Positions 45,726-55,080 of a stretch of DNA of 64,000 bases are shown piece by piece. The position numbers and the translations under genes were made by a program. Each line of letters starts with the position of its first letter. Position 1 is the stretch's first letter. The DNA is from BM003 sp963699835. GTDB taxonomy: Bacteria; Pseudomonadota; Gammaproteobacteria; Steroidobacterales; BM003. Under the pieces are notes generated by a model that was not told the origin of the DNA, made no database searches, and saw nothing but the letters and a program-made list of their open reading frames with translations. Where the stretch lies: positions 1 to 64,000 of the forward strand of contig CAVOVJ010000008.1 of assembly GCA_963699835.1 (NCBI GenBank). The letters are read 5' to 3'.

Positions 45726-46966
45726 CGTCCCTTCCTTAGCGCCGCAAGGCCCTCCATAATGGTCTTCTGTGCTTCGCTCATCGCCGCTTCCGGCGTTGAT
45801 GCACCTTTGACAATTTTGTTCATCGCCGTTGTCACCGGTGACCACATCAGGGTCATTTCAGCGTAATTGGGCATTGGCACAGCGGTTTCGTACTGGGCGC
45901 GGAACGCGCTCAGCACCGGATCGCTCGCGACTTTGTCATTTTCGTAGACCGCGCGATTCGTGTGCAGTTGTCCGCCTTCCAGCGCCAAAACAAGGCCGGC
46001 CTCCTCGGACACCATGAACTTGGCAAACTCGTAAGCCGCATCCTTGTTTTTCGAGCCTTGGGAAATATAGATGCCTTCAATGGTGAGCCATGGGCGCATC
46101 GGCTCCCCATTGGCTTCGTCCAGAGTCGGCAGTACGGCAATACCATAGTCGACTCCGTCCGCAATTTCACCGAGGAACCACGGCCCTGAAAAGACAATGC
46201 CGGCATTGCCCTCATTGAACAGCGCGGTGATCAGAGCGGTGGACGGATCGGCCGGCAGGATTCCGTCCTCCTTGTACCATTTCAGCATCTGGTTGATGGC
46301 CTGTATGTTCTCCGGAGCATCGATAACCGGAGTCGGACCGGGATCGAAAACCCGTCCGCCGAAGGCGTTCATCAGTGCCGCGTGATAGTAATAATCGGAA
46401 TAGGCATAGACCAACCCGAATTTACCGGCCCCAGGATTGGTCAGTTTTTTAGCGATGCTGACCAGTTCCGCCGAGGTCTTCGGCGGGGACTTGACCAGCG
46501 CCTTGTTATAGATCATCGCGATACTTTTATAATTGAGCGGCAGACCGTAAACAGTATCCCTGTAGGTCATGGCATCAAGCATGCCCGGCAGGATGGCATC
46601 GACGGTCTCGTCCTCAAGATAGAAGTCGATCGATTCAATCGTCTTGCCACCCTCGATCCAGCCGCCGAGACGATCCTGGGCATAGATGAAAATGTCCGGC
46701 CCCTTACCGCGCGGAACGGCAGCAGTAATCTTGTCGGCGTAAGCATCATAGGGGACGGCCAGCGTCCTGACCGTGACACCGCCGGCCGCTACCTGCTGAT
46801 TGAACATGCTCACCGTTTTTTCGAAAGCGGCCTTCTCGCCGCCCCGATAGGCGTGCCATACGATCAACTCTGCGGCGAGCAACGACTGTGTCGTCGCACC
46901 CAGTAACAATACGGCAACTGCGATCGCACTGAAAACGCGACCGGCGAACGAGTTTAAATTCTGCAT
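45722..46966 (-). CDS. malE: Maltose/maltodextrin-binding protein
   Basis: A 414-residue periplasmic binding protein. The ATG at 46966 has GGGAGAAG in front and gives a signal peptide ending in LLAA. The mature protein starts ELIVWHAYRGGEKAAFEKTV and contains PDIFIYAQDRLGGWI, ALVKSPPKTSAELVSIAKKL and GIVFSGPWFLGEI, typical of MalE-type lobes. It captures maltodextrins and delivers them to MalFG. It is second in the malK-malE-malF-malG order and overlaps malF by four bases. Confidence 0.95.
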   Translation of the reverse strand: MQNLNSFAGRVFSAIAVAVLLLGATTQSLLAAELIVWHAYRGGEKAAFEKTVSMFNQQVAAGGVTVRTLAVPYDAYADKITAAVPRGKGPDIFIYAQDRLGGWIEGGKTIESIDFYLEDETVDAILPGMLDAMTYRDTVYGLPLNYKSIAMIYNKALVKSPPKTSAELVSIAKKLTNPGAGKFGLVYAYSDYYYHAALMNAFGGRVFDPGPTPVIDAPENIQAINQMLKWYKEDGILPADPSTALITALFNEGNAGIVFSGPWFLGEIADGVDYGIAVLPTLDEANGEPMRPWLTIEGIYISQGSKNKDAAYEFAKFMVSEEAGLVLALEGGQLHTNRAVYENDKVASDPVLSAFRAQYETAVPMPNYAEMTLMWSPVTTAMNKIVKGASTPEAAMSEAQKTIMEGLAALRKGR

Positions 46967-46981
46967 GACTTCTCCCATTCC

Positions 46982-48139
46982 TCAACCAGTCGTACCGGTC
47001 GCCGCGGCGACCGGCTCCGCGGCGGGCAGACCGAGACGTTGTTCGGTGTCCAGATCGAACAGATGGATCTCATCGCTCTTCAGCACCAGATCCACGGTAT
47101 CGCCAAACCCCGGCATGTGCTTGTGGCTTGCCATCTTGGCAATCATTGGCTCCCCCGCACTGCGCACATGCAGTACGACCTCGTGGCCGATGGTTTCGAT
47201 AATTTCCACTTCACCCTTGAGCCCCACGCGCAGCGGCCAATCGGCCTCTTCCGGCGAACCGACATGCTCGGGACGAACCCCGAGCGCTAACTTGCGACCG
47301 CGATAATCGCGCGTCGCTGCGCTGAAATGCTCGGGCACCGGAACCGTGAAACCGGGCGCCTGCAATTGTGAGCCGTCGTCACTCACGGTCGCCTCGACGA
47401 TGTTCATATTGGGTGTACCAATAAATCTCGCAACGAACAGATTGTGCGGAGTGTCGTACAACTCCAGCGGAGTCCCCACCTGCATCAGATTGCTATCCAT
47501 CGCCTTTGCCAACGGCGCGAGGACAGCGATCCGGTGCCCCATGGTCATCGCCTCCACCTGGTCGTGAGTCACGTAAACCGTTGTCGTTTTCAGCCGCCGT
47601 TGCAGCTTGCTGAGCTCGGCACGCATGTGCACCCTGAGTTCCGCGTCGAGGTTGGATAACGGTTCGTCAAAAAGAAATACCGATGGCTGGCGAACGATGG
47701 CGCGGCCAAGCGCGACGCGTTGGCGCTGGCCGCCAGACAATGCCTTTGGCTTGCGCTCGAGGAGTTCCTGTAAACCGAGGATATCCGCAGCATTCGCCAC
47801 CAGGCTGTCGATCTCGTCGTTCGGCATCTTGCGCAGACGCAAACCGAACGCGATATTCTCACGCACCGACATATGCGGATACAGAGCATAGCTCTGGAAA
47901 ACCATGGCCACATCGCGATCTTTCGGCGGCAACGTGTTGACGACCCGATCGCCGATGCTCAGATCGCCATGAGTGATGGTTTCGAGTCCGGCAATCATCC
48001 GCAGCGCGGTGGATTTTCCGCAGCCCGAGGGCCCGACGAATACCATGAACTCTTCGTCGCGAATCTGCATGCTGATATTTTTCAGCACACGGACATCGCC
48101 AAACGACTTGTCCACACCAGCAAAAATAATCTGCGCCAT
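46982..48139 (-). CDS. malK: Maltodextrin ABC transporter ATPase MalK
   Basis: About 385 residues from the ATG at 48139, with GAGGAAG just upstream. The frame is open far upstream only because the end of the preceding amylase gene lies in the same frame. It has Walker A GPSGCGKST, signature LSGGQRQRVALGRAI, Walker B VFLFDEPLSNLD and the H-loop in YVTHDQVEAMTMGHRI. A C-terminal OB-fold regulatory domain (LGVRPEHVG) follows. It powers MalFG and may couple to regulation as in enteric bacteria. Confidence 0.95.
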   Translation of the reverse strand: MAQIIFAGVDKSFGDVRVLKNISMQIRDEEFMVFVGPSGCGKSTALRMIAGLETITHGDLSIGDRVVNTLPPKDRDVAMVFQSYALYPHMSVRENIAFGLRLRKMPNDEIDSLVANAADILGLQELLERKPKALSGGQRQRVALGRAIVRQPSVFLFDEPLSNLDAELRVHMRAELSKLQRRLKTTTVYVTHDQVEAMTMGHRIAVLAPLAKAMDSNLMQVGTPLELYDTPHNLFVARFIGTPNMNIVEATVSDDGSQLQAPGFTVPVPEHFSAATRDYRGRKLALGVRPEHVGSPEEADWPLRVGLKGEVEIIETIGHEVVLHVRSAGEPMIAKMASHKHMPGFGDTVDLVLKSDEIHLFDLDTEQRLGLPAAEPVAAATGTTG

Positions 48140-48153
48140 TGACTTCCTCGCTC

Positions 48154-49759
48154 TCAGCGTTTGGCCGCGACGAATATCCGGACCTGCAACAGGCGGCACC
48201 GATATTTCCATCCTGTTTGCTGCAGCGGCAGTCTGTTCACCGCTAATCGCCTCTGAAATAACCGACTCCCACCGCCAGCCTGCCGGTACATCCACCGTCG
48301 CAGTCGCCACCTCGGAACCGCGATTGACAGCGACTATCACGGTCCCGCCACTCATGCGGGTCAGTACGTCTGAATACGAGAAGATCACCGTCAGCTCGAC
48401 AAGGCTTCGTAATCGCCGCGGCTTAGCGCCGGATGAGCGCGCCGCAATCCAATCAGGGTCTTGTAATAACTGCGCAACGACTCGTCCCTCGCGACGCCAG
48501 CGCCAGGCTTGATTTTGCGGCTGCCCCACGGCATGTCCTTGCGGTTGGTTGGCCATGCACCACCACCGCGCGCGACCTCTTCGCCGTAGTAAATGACGGG
48601 TATACCCAGCGTCGTCATTTGCAGGGCCACGCACAACCGGAACCGGTCGACGTCGTTTTCGAGCAAATGCAGCGCCATGGTCTCATCGTGGCTCGACAGG
48701 TAATGTGCCAGGTGATAACCGTCGCGCACTTTATGACGTTTCTTCAGATAGGACGCATACGCGATGGTCCGGCCGCGGCCCTTGACCCAGCTCTGACAAC
48801 TTCCGCTGAAAGAGAAGTCGAAACCCGAGTCCATTTCGTCGTTCTCAAACCACTCGTCGAGTACCCGGGCATCGCCGCCCCACACTTCGCCAAGCAGGAA
48901 AAAGTCATCGCTGACCCGGACCCGGGTCTGTTCGCGGTGGAGTTGCCAGAAATCGTGCTCTACATGCTTCACCGTATCAAGCCGAAATCCGTCCAGACCC
49001 GTGCGTTCGGCGAGCCCGATATTGGCATCGAGAAGGTACTTGCGTACGTCGTCGCGACCGGTGTCAAAATCAGGCAGCCCCCCCACCTGGCAGGTGAGCG
49101 GGTCGGCGGCGCAATCGACCGGCTTCTTGCGGATCCAGCCGGAAAAACGCGAATCCGTTTCGTACTGCGAGCCATACCCGGCATGGTTATAGACCACGTC
49201 GAGCAGCACCTTTATCCCGCGCTCGTGCGCCGCGTCGACCAGCGCCGCAAGGTCCGCTTCCGTACCGAAGTGTGGCTCAATCCGGGTGAAATCCTCGGCC
49301 CAGTATCCATGGAAACCCCAGTGCTCGAAGAACTGGCCGTTGGTCTCGGGCATGCCAGGCACGATCGGCGCAAAATCAACCTGCAGCGGGACCGGGGTAA
49401 TCCAGATCGCGGTCGCGCCGAGGTCGGCAATTTCGTCGAGCTGTGTCGTCAGTCCCCGCAGATCGCCACCGTGGTAGCCACCCGGGTTATTGCGCTGGAC
49501 ATTGGCATTGTTACCAGGGTCGCCGTCGGCAAAGCGATCGAGGATGACGAAATAGATGATGGAATCCGACCAGTCGCGCTGTGGCGTAACCACGACCGGC
49601 CCGGCAGCCGGGATCAAGGTCTCTGCCGTTCTGTCCCGGCGAACCGGCACACGCCGCCAGTAACAGACCGAGCAACGCCGGCAGCACCCTTAGGCCTGCA
49701 AATTTGTCTCGCCCGGATCGCGCGTTGCGCACTCGCTCCATGCGCGTATTGTTTTGCAT
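48154..49759 (-). pseudogene. GH13 alpha-amylase-like lipoprotein, three frameshifts
   Basis: The ATG at 49759 or 49741 starts a lipobox signal peptide (LLGLLLAACAG). After a shift near 49620 comes the GH13 barrel: IIYFVILDRFADGDP, VLLDVVYNHAG, FRLDTVKHVEHDFW (nucleophile), FFLLGEVWGGDA (acid/base), YLSSHDETMAL. A shift near 48395 leads to the beta-sandwich end (GGTVIVAVNRGSEVATATVD), and a last shift near 48185 to VRIFVAAKR and a stop at 48154. The layout fits a surface or periplasmic amylase/cyclodextrinase that feeds the adjacent MalEFGK. The breaks may be assembly errors, because the operon around it is intact. Confidence 0.85.
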
Positions 49760-49962
49760 TCTTATCGCATCCCGCTGGCCACCGCTGTGAGGTAAACGAT
49801 TGGGTGGACCTACGGTGTCGCCTCGTCCCGCTCTGGTATGACGCGCCTGTTCGCGCCAGCGTTACGAAATCCCGCACCGACGGTCAGCTTGGCACGGTGC
49901 ATTGCAGCAAATCAAGCTGCGTGCGACGCCGCGAAAAAACGTCTGACGGGCGACTGAACAGT

Positions 49963-50115
49963 TCAGAAAATCGTATAGATAAACGACGCCAGCACCGACT
50001 GCTGGCTTACCACGACGAGGCCGCCGAGAAGCAGCAGGACAATTATTACTGGCGCAAGCCAGATTTTTTTGCGGACACGCAGAAATCCCCACAAATCTCT
50101 GAAAAACTCACCCAT
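49963..50115 (-). CDS. DUF5989 small membrane protein
   Basis: A 50-residue protein. MGEFFRDLWGFLRVRKK, then WLAPVIIVLLLLGGLVVVS and a short tail ending SFIYTIF. The combination of a conserved FLRVRKKxWL start and one helix is the DUF5989 signature, nearly always found after an sxtJ-like gene. Its start overlaps the SxtJ stop (TGATG). Function unknown; likely a partner subunit of the SxtJ-like membrane protein. Confidence 0.85.
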   Translation of the reverse strand: MGEFFRDLWGFLRVRKKIWLAPVIIVLLLLGGLVVVSQQSVLASFIYTIF

Positions 50116-50522
50116 CAATACGGCCTCTCGAGATCCTCTGCCCGCGCCTGGTAGCTTACATTCGCCCGGTAACTATCGGACTGTTCGTCCCTGCGCTCAG
50201 TGTATTGTAATTTACCGAGCGCCCTGAGCACTGTGCCGAGCGGCGTAATCAGAGCAAAAAACACGATACCCAGCAAGAATCGGGTATTGAACCAGGCCAG
50301 GGCCAGTGCGATCGGGAACAAGCCGCGATAAACCGGCCTCAGTCCGGCTGGCGCAAGTCCCGCGGCAAGCCCCAGCGCGGCGCTGACAAACCATGGCCAG
50401 AGCGGCCACGCGGCGTCTCGCAGCCATGGCAACAGCACGACAAACAGCAGGATGACGAGAATCGCGAGACCCACGCCAAACTGGCGGAGCTCGCGCATCG
50501 ACAGGTCTTCGGGGCGCTGCAT
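50115..50522 (-). CDS. SxtJ-family membrane protein
   Basis: About 135 residues from the ATG at 50522 (the open frame extends to 50573). It has four hydrophobic segments, including LAILVILLFVVLLPWL and FLLGIVFFALITPLGTVLR, and a polar tail ending ERPY. It matches the SxtJ family, named from saxitoxin clusters but widespread beside carbamoyltransferases of the SxtI/NodU type. Its own role is unknown. It lies between the carbamoyltransferase (8 bases upstream) and DUF5989 (overlapping). Confidence 0.85.
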   Translation of the reverse strand: MQRPEDLSMRELRQFGVGLAILVILLFVVLLPWLRDAAWPLWPWFVSAALGLAAGLAPAGLRPVYRGLFPIALALAWFNTRFLLGIVFFALITPLGTVLRALGKLQYTERRDEQSDSYRANVSYQARAEDLERPY

Positions 50523-50529
50523 CGTGGCA

Positions 50530-52360
50530 TCAGTCCTCAGCGAAAGACTCTGTACGCGCGGCTGCGATCGCATCTGCGGGCTGATCGCGGCGATCCAGCA
50601 GGAAATCGCCTATCGCAAGATAATCCATTTCAGTCCTCAAGAAGCATCGATACGCATCAAGCGGGGTGCAGACAATCGGCTCGCCGCGCACGTTGAAGGA
50701 CGTATTGACCAGCACCGCGGTACCCGTGAGCCGCTCAAATGCGCCGAGCAATGCCCTGATACGCGGCTCTGCATTCGTACCCACTGTCTGTATCCGGGCG
50801 GAATAATCGACATGCGTTACCGCGGGTAACGACGAACGCAGCGCTCTGCAGCTGATCCAGTCCGTTGCGGATGCGGGGGACGTCGATTCGAATGGCTTCG
50901 TCGACCGTCGCCACGACCAGCATATACGGGCTGGTGCCGTCCAGCGCGAAGTACTGCGCCGCTCTCTTCTCCAGTACCACTGGAGCAAATGGCCGGAAAG
51001 ACTCGCGGTATTTTATTTTCAGATTGATCCGCGACTGCATGTCAGGATTGCGCGGGTCACCGAGAATCGATCGCGCACCCAGCGCTCGCGGGCCGAATTC
51101 CATCGCTCCCTGAAACCACCCCACTACCGCTCCGGATGCCAGCAGATCCGCTACGCGATCGATCAATACCGTTTCTTCGAGTCGCTCGAAGCATGCGCCC
51201 TCGGCGCGCAGGCGGATCTCGATCGCGTCGGCGTCGAATGCGGGGCCCAGCAGCGCCCCGCTCATCGCATCGGGGAGGCGTATCGTGCGCGCCCCCGCGA
51301 AATACAGATGCCAGGCCGCCAGCGCGGCGCCCAAGCGCGCCGCCGGCATCGCCCGCGGCGGGCTGGATCCAAAGCGAATCGAAGACCTTCTCGCGCGCGA
51401 GCCTGCCGTTGGCCACGCAATTGAGTGCTACACCGCCCGCAAGACACAGTGCATTTTCACCGGTCTCGCTTGCGCAGCGTCGTCGCCAGCCGCAACACGG
51501 TTTCCTCGGTCACTCGCTGAACAGAGGCAGCCACATCCATGTAATGCTGCGTGATCGGCGTCTCCGGACGACGCGGCGGCGCACCGAACAGCTTATCGAA
51601 TCGCTCATTGGTCATGCGCAATCCCGTTACGTAGTCGAAGTATTCAAGATTGAGCCGAAAGCTGCCATCCGGTTTGATGTCGATCAGCTCATCGCGAATA
51701 AGCTGCGCAAAGCGTGATTCACCGTACGGGGCCAGACCCATCAACTTGTACTCACCTGAATTGACCCGGAAACCCGCGTAGTAGGTGAAAGCCGAGTACA
51801 ACAGACCCAGTGAATGCGGCCAGTGAATTTCCCACAGATCCCGCAGCGATTCGCCAGTGCCGAGCCAGGCCGAGGTGGTCGCCCACTCGCCGACTCCATC
51901 CATGCATAACACCGCCGCCGACGCGAACGGCGATGGATAGAATGCGGACGCCGCATGTGACTGGTGGTGTTCCGTGAACAACAGCTGCGGCACCGTAGCC
52001 GTTCCGGTTATCTTTTTCAGCTCCTCGCGCAGTAGCGATTTCAGAAACAGTTTCTGCTTCAGCCATACCGGCATCGCCGCGACGAAGGACGAGAAGCCAT
52101 ACGGCGCCTTGCCAAGATAGCTCTCGAGCAGTCGCTCGAACTTGATCCACGGCTTGTCATAGAAGACCACGGCGTCGAGTTGATCAAGCGTGAAACCGCC
52201 ATGGTCCAGGCAGTAGCGAACGGCGCGTTGCGGGGAAAGCCGCGTCGTGGCGAAGCCGGCTGAATCGCTCCTCCTGGGCCGCAGCGCGGATCTCGCCGTC
52301 GACGACCAGCGCCGCGGCGCTGTCATGGTAATAAGCCGACAATCCCAGGATTGCGGTCAT
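50530..52360 (-). pseudogene. NodU/CmcH/SxtI-type carbamoyltransferase, about four frameshifts
   Basis: The ATG at 52360 begins ILGLSAYYHDSAAALVVDG (family start). A shift near 52225 leads to FTLDQLDAVVFYDKPWIKFE, the TEHHQSHAASAFYPSPF metal site and GEYKLMGLAPYGES. Further shifts near 51460, 51330 and 50850 lead through GWFQGAMEFGPRALGARSIL (the C-terminal YrdC-like part) and TGTAVLVNTSFNVRGEPIV to the stop at 50530. Every block of the roughly 600-residue enzyme is present. The family transfers a carbamoyl group from carbamoyl phosphate to a hydroxyl on an antibiotic, toxin or sugar. Because SxtJ and DUF5989 after it are intact, several breaks may be assembly errors. Confidence 0.88.
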
Positions 52361-52444
52361 CTTTATCGCTCACTCCCCATCGCCGGCACGCGCCCTGGAC
52401 GGCCGCGTATAATCTGCCATCGGTTTTACGATTTGGCGACCATT

Positions 52445-54352
52445 GTGACTGATAGCGGCTCCTCCGCGAACGGAAAAAGTAACAAGGACCGTCGCAAGCT
52501 GTTTCTTGCCATTGCGCTGTTGCTGCCGTTGCTGACACTGCTCCTGCTCGAGGGTGTTCTGCGGATAGCTGGATTCGCGCGACCCGAGCCGCTTTTCGTT
52601 CCGGTCGAGAATGCTCCCGGGCAATATCTTCAACCAAACGAAAAGGTCATTCAGCGCTATTTCGCCGATCCCCGGCTCGCACCGCGAACAGCCATCGACA
52701 CCACGTTTTTCCCCGCCGAGAAGCGCGCCGGCAGCTTTCGGATCGTGCTCCAGGGAGGGTCCACCGCAGCCGGTTTTCCGTTTGGGAAATGGGCCTCGCC
52801 GGCTGGCATGCTGAAACAACGCCTGCAGCGGACTTTCCCGGGGCGGGATATCGAGCTTATCAGCACGGCGATGTCGGCGGTCAACTCGTATACGCTGAGC
52901 GATTTTGCGGATGAGATCGTCGCGATTGAACCCGATGCCGTGTTGATCTATGCCGGTCATAACGAATACCTCGGCGTGCTCGGGGTCGGTTCGGCATTCA
53001 GCTCCGCGCGTTCGCCAGCGCTGACCCGGTTGATCCTGTGGCTGCAGGAGTCGCGTCTTTTCCGGTTGCTGCAGAAAACCTTACTTGCCATCACCGGAGC
53101 GAGTCCCAGGGACGGTGAAAAAGCGCCCGGCACCTTGATGGCACGGATTGCCGCCGAACGCGCGATCGCTTACGAATCGCGCGAGTTCGATGCCGGCATC
53201 GCGCAATTCCGCCATAACATGACCCGACTGCACGAGACTTATCAGGCCGCCGGGATTCCCGTGATGATTGCGACGATCGCAAGCAACATCCGCGATCAGG
53301 CACCCTTTTCTTCCGGTCTCGCAAAGAGCACCGACCCGCAACGATGGGGGGAGCTTCGCCGCCAGGCGCAGGAACAGTTTGACCAGGGAAGCTATTCCGA
53401 GGCGGTCGCGACGGGCAAGGTCCTCGTTACGATGGACGACACCTCGGCCGAGGCGCATTTCCTCTATGCAAGGGCGCTGGAGAAGAGTGGCGATATCGAC
53501 GCAGCGCGATCGCACTTTGCCGCGGCCAAGGACCGCGACATGCTTCGATTCAGAGCGCCAGAAGCGATAAATTCGGCGATCCGCGAGCTGGCATCGCATT
53601 ACGGCGCACAGCTGATCGACGTCGAAGCTCGGCTGCAGTCCGAGAGCCGATCCGGCATTGTCGGCGCAGACCTTATGGTCGAGCACCTTCATCCGAACGT
53701 GCGCGGCTACTTTGTCCTTTCAGACGCATTCTATGATGCGATACGCGAACGAGGCTGGATCGGCACCTGGGACGAGACGGTGGACGATGCCACCGCATGG
53801 GAGACGCGCAGCATCACCGATATTGACCGCCTCGGAGGCGAATACCGCGTAATGCAGTTGAAAAGCGACTGGCCGTTCCAGCAGACAAAACAGGAATGGT
53901 CGCTGCCCGCGCCGAACAGCGAGATCGAGGTCATCGCGCAGAACTGGTTTCTGAAAAATATCACCTGGCTGGACGCGATGAACCAGGCGCTTGCGTACTA
54001 CCAGCGTAACGGCGAAATCGACGAGGCCGTGCGTGTTGCGATCAACCTCGCGGATGCGTTCGTTTTTCTCGACGATGCGCAGTATGCGGCCGGCCAGCTT
54101 TTGCTGCGCCAGGGCCAGCCCCGTCTCGCGCTACGCTATCTGCATGAAGCCGCGAGCCTGAAACCACGCGAGCCACGGCACTTGCTTGCGCTGGCGCAGG
54201 CCTTTTACCAGGCCGGATACCGCCAGCAGTCGATCGATACGCTGCAGCGCCTCGCCGCGATTGAGCCCGGCAATCCCCGTACCGAGGCCCTGATCAAACA
54301 GCTGCAATCCGAACAGGGCCCATCGCCGGGTCGCAATCCTCAGGACCCCTGA
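52445..54352 (+). CDS. SGNH/GDSL hydrolase with C-terminal TPR repeats (copy A)
   Basis: A 635-residue protein starting at a GTG (the open frame runs from 52247). A single N-terminal membrane helix (LLPLLTLLLLEGVLRIAG) anchors an outward-facing SGNH domain: LQGGSTAAGFPFG (block I Ser), LISTAMSAVNSYTLSDF, VLIYAGHNEYLGVLGVGS (block III Gly/Asn) and VEHLHPNVRGYF (block V His). TPR-like repeats follow (LRYLHEAASLKPREPRHLLA). This group is recurrent beside SxtJ/carbamoyltransferase genes and may add or remove acyl groups on a cell-surface molecule. It is divergent from the carbamoyltransferase gene (84 bases apart) and overlaps the end of the oxygenase gene on the other strand by 13 bases. Confidence 0.85.
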   Translation: MTDSGSSANGKSNKDRRKLFLAIALLLPLLTLLLLEGVLRIAGFARPEPLFVPVENAPGQYLQPNEKVIQRYFADPRLAPRTAIDTTFFPAEKRAGSFRIVLQGGSTAAGFPFGKWASPAGMLKQRLQRTFPGRDIELISTAMSAVNSYTLSDFADEIVAIEPDAVLIYAGHNEYLGVLGVGSAFSSARSPALTRLILWLQESRLFRLLQKTLLAITGASPRDGEKAPGTLMARIAAERAIAYESREFDAGIAQFRHNMTRLHETYQAAGIPVMIATIASNIRDQAPFSSGLAKSTDPQRWGELRRQAQEQFDQGSYSEAVATGKVLVTMDDTSAEAHFLYARALEKSGDIDAARSHFAAAKDRDMLRFRAPEAINSAIRELASHYGAQLIDVEARLQSESRSGIVGADLMVEHLHPNVRGYFVLSDAFYDAIRERGWIGTWDETVDDATAWETRSITDIDRLGGEYRVMQLKSDWPFQQTKQEWSLPAPNSEIEVIAQNWFLKNITWLDAMNQALAYYQRNGEIDEAVRVAINLADAFVFLDDAQYAAGQLLLRQGQPRLALRYLHEAASLKPREPRHLLALAQAFYQAGYRQQSIDTLQRLAAIEPGNPRTEALIKQLQSEQGPSPGRNPQDP

Positions 54353-55080
54353 CGCCAGAAATTCACCGGATCGTCATCGGTCAGGAAAAAACCGGCGACA
54401 GCGCACCTCGCAAACGGGGCAGCGGGCTTTACCAGAGAGATCCTGTGCCACAGCCCGCCTTTCAGAAACACCAGCCGGTTCGGCTTTGGAAACACGAACT
54501 CGGTGCTCGTCACGTTGTCGAGCAGCATCTCCGACAGGTCGTCCTTGTAGAGCACGCTCCAGCTCTCCGCCACCGTCTCCGTCTTGCCGTCCTGCATTCG
54601 CTTCTTGTCTGGCAAAAGCCGCCGTCCCAGATCGTTCTCGACTATCAGCAACTCCCCGCCCCAGGATGCGTGCCAGCGCGGGTGCGCATAAAACGTATAC
54701 GCGCCCTGGAAACGTCCGCCATCATCGTGCCAGTCCAGACCCGAGCCGGGAGGATGGAGATAAGTCCGGGCGGTGACATAAGTGTTCGGAAGATGTTTTC
54801 GATAGTACTTGGTGCTGACGATCCGGTCGAACAACAGATCGATCGCCAAACCGGTCGGATAAGCCCGGCGCGGATCGTCCTGTCGCATTTGCTTGCCGCG
54901 GGTATAGACCGTTTCGCCGGTCTGCCATGGCATCTGGTCCGCCAGGTCCCACGGCTTGATCCACTTCGGGTTGCGCGCATATTCGCTCGACTCAGTGTAT
55001 TCGCGCAGTAGCGCGAATTCCGACTCGCTCAGTACGTCGTCGAGGATAATGTAATGATCGGTTTCCTTGACGACTTTCAT
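54340..55080 (-). CDS. 2-oxoglutarate/Fe(II)-dependent oxygenase
   Basis: A 246-residue protein of the prolyl-4-hydroxylase/SM-20-like type. The iron ligands are in GLDWHDDGG (H-x-D) and the late His in LWHRISLV, preceded by the conserved Trp-containing strand YAHPRWHASWGGELLIV. PFARCAVAGFFLTDDD carries the 2-oxoglutarate-binding Arg. Such enzymes hydroxylate proteins or small molecules. It sits between two converging and paralogous SGNH/TPR genes, so a shared substrate is plausible. Confidence 0.85.
   Translation of the reverse strand: MKVVKETDHYIILDDVLSESEFALLREYTESSEYARNPKWIKPWDLADQMPWQTGETVYTRGKQMRQDDPRRAYPTGLAIDLLFDRIVSTKYYRKHLPNTYVTARTYLHPPGSGLDWHDDGGRFQGAYTFYAHPRWHASWGGELLIVENDLGRRLLPDKKRMQDGKTETVAESWSVLYKDDLSEMLLDNVTSTEFVFPKPNRLVFLKGGLWHRISLVKPAAPFARCAVAGFFLTDDDPVNFWRQGS

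Noticed and set aside
48433..50154. A 573-residue plus-strand open frame antisense to the lipoprotein amylase
   Set aside because: It mirrors a GC-rich GH13 gene whose catalytic motifs are on the minus strand; the antisense product has low-complexity Arg/Val-rich composition and no known motif.
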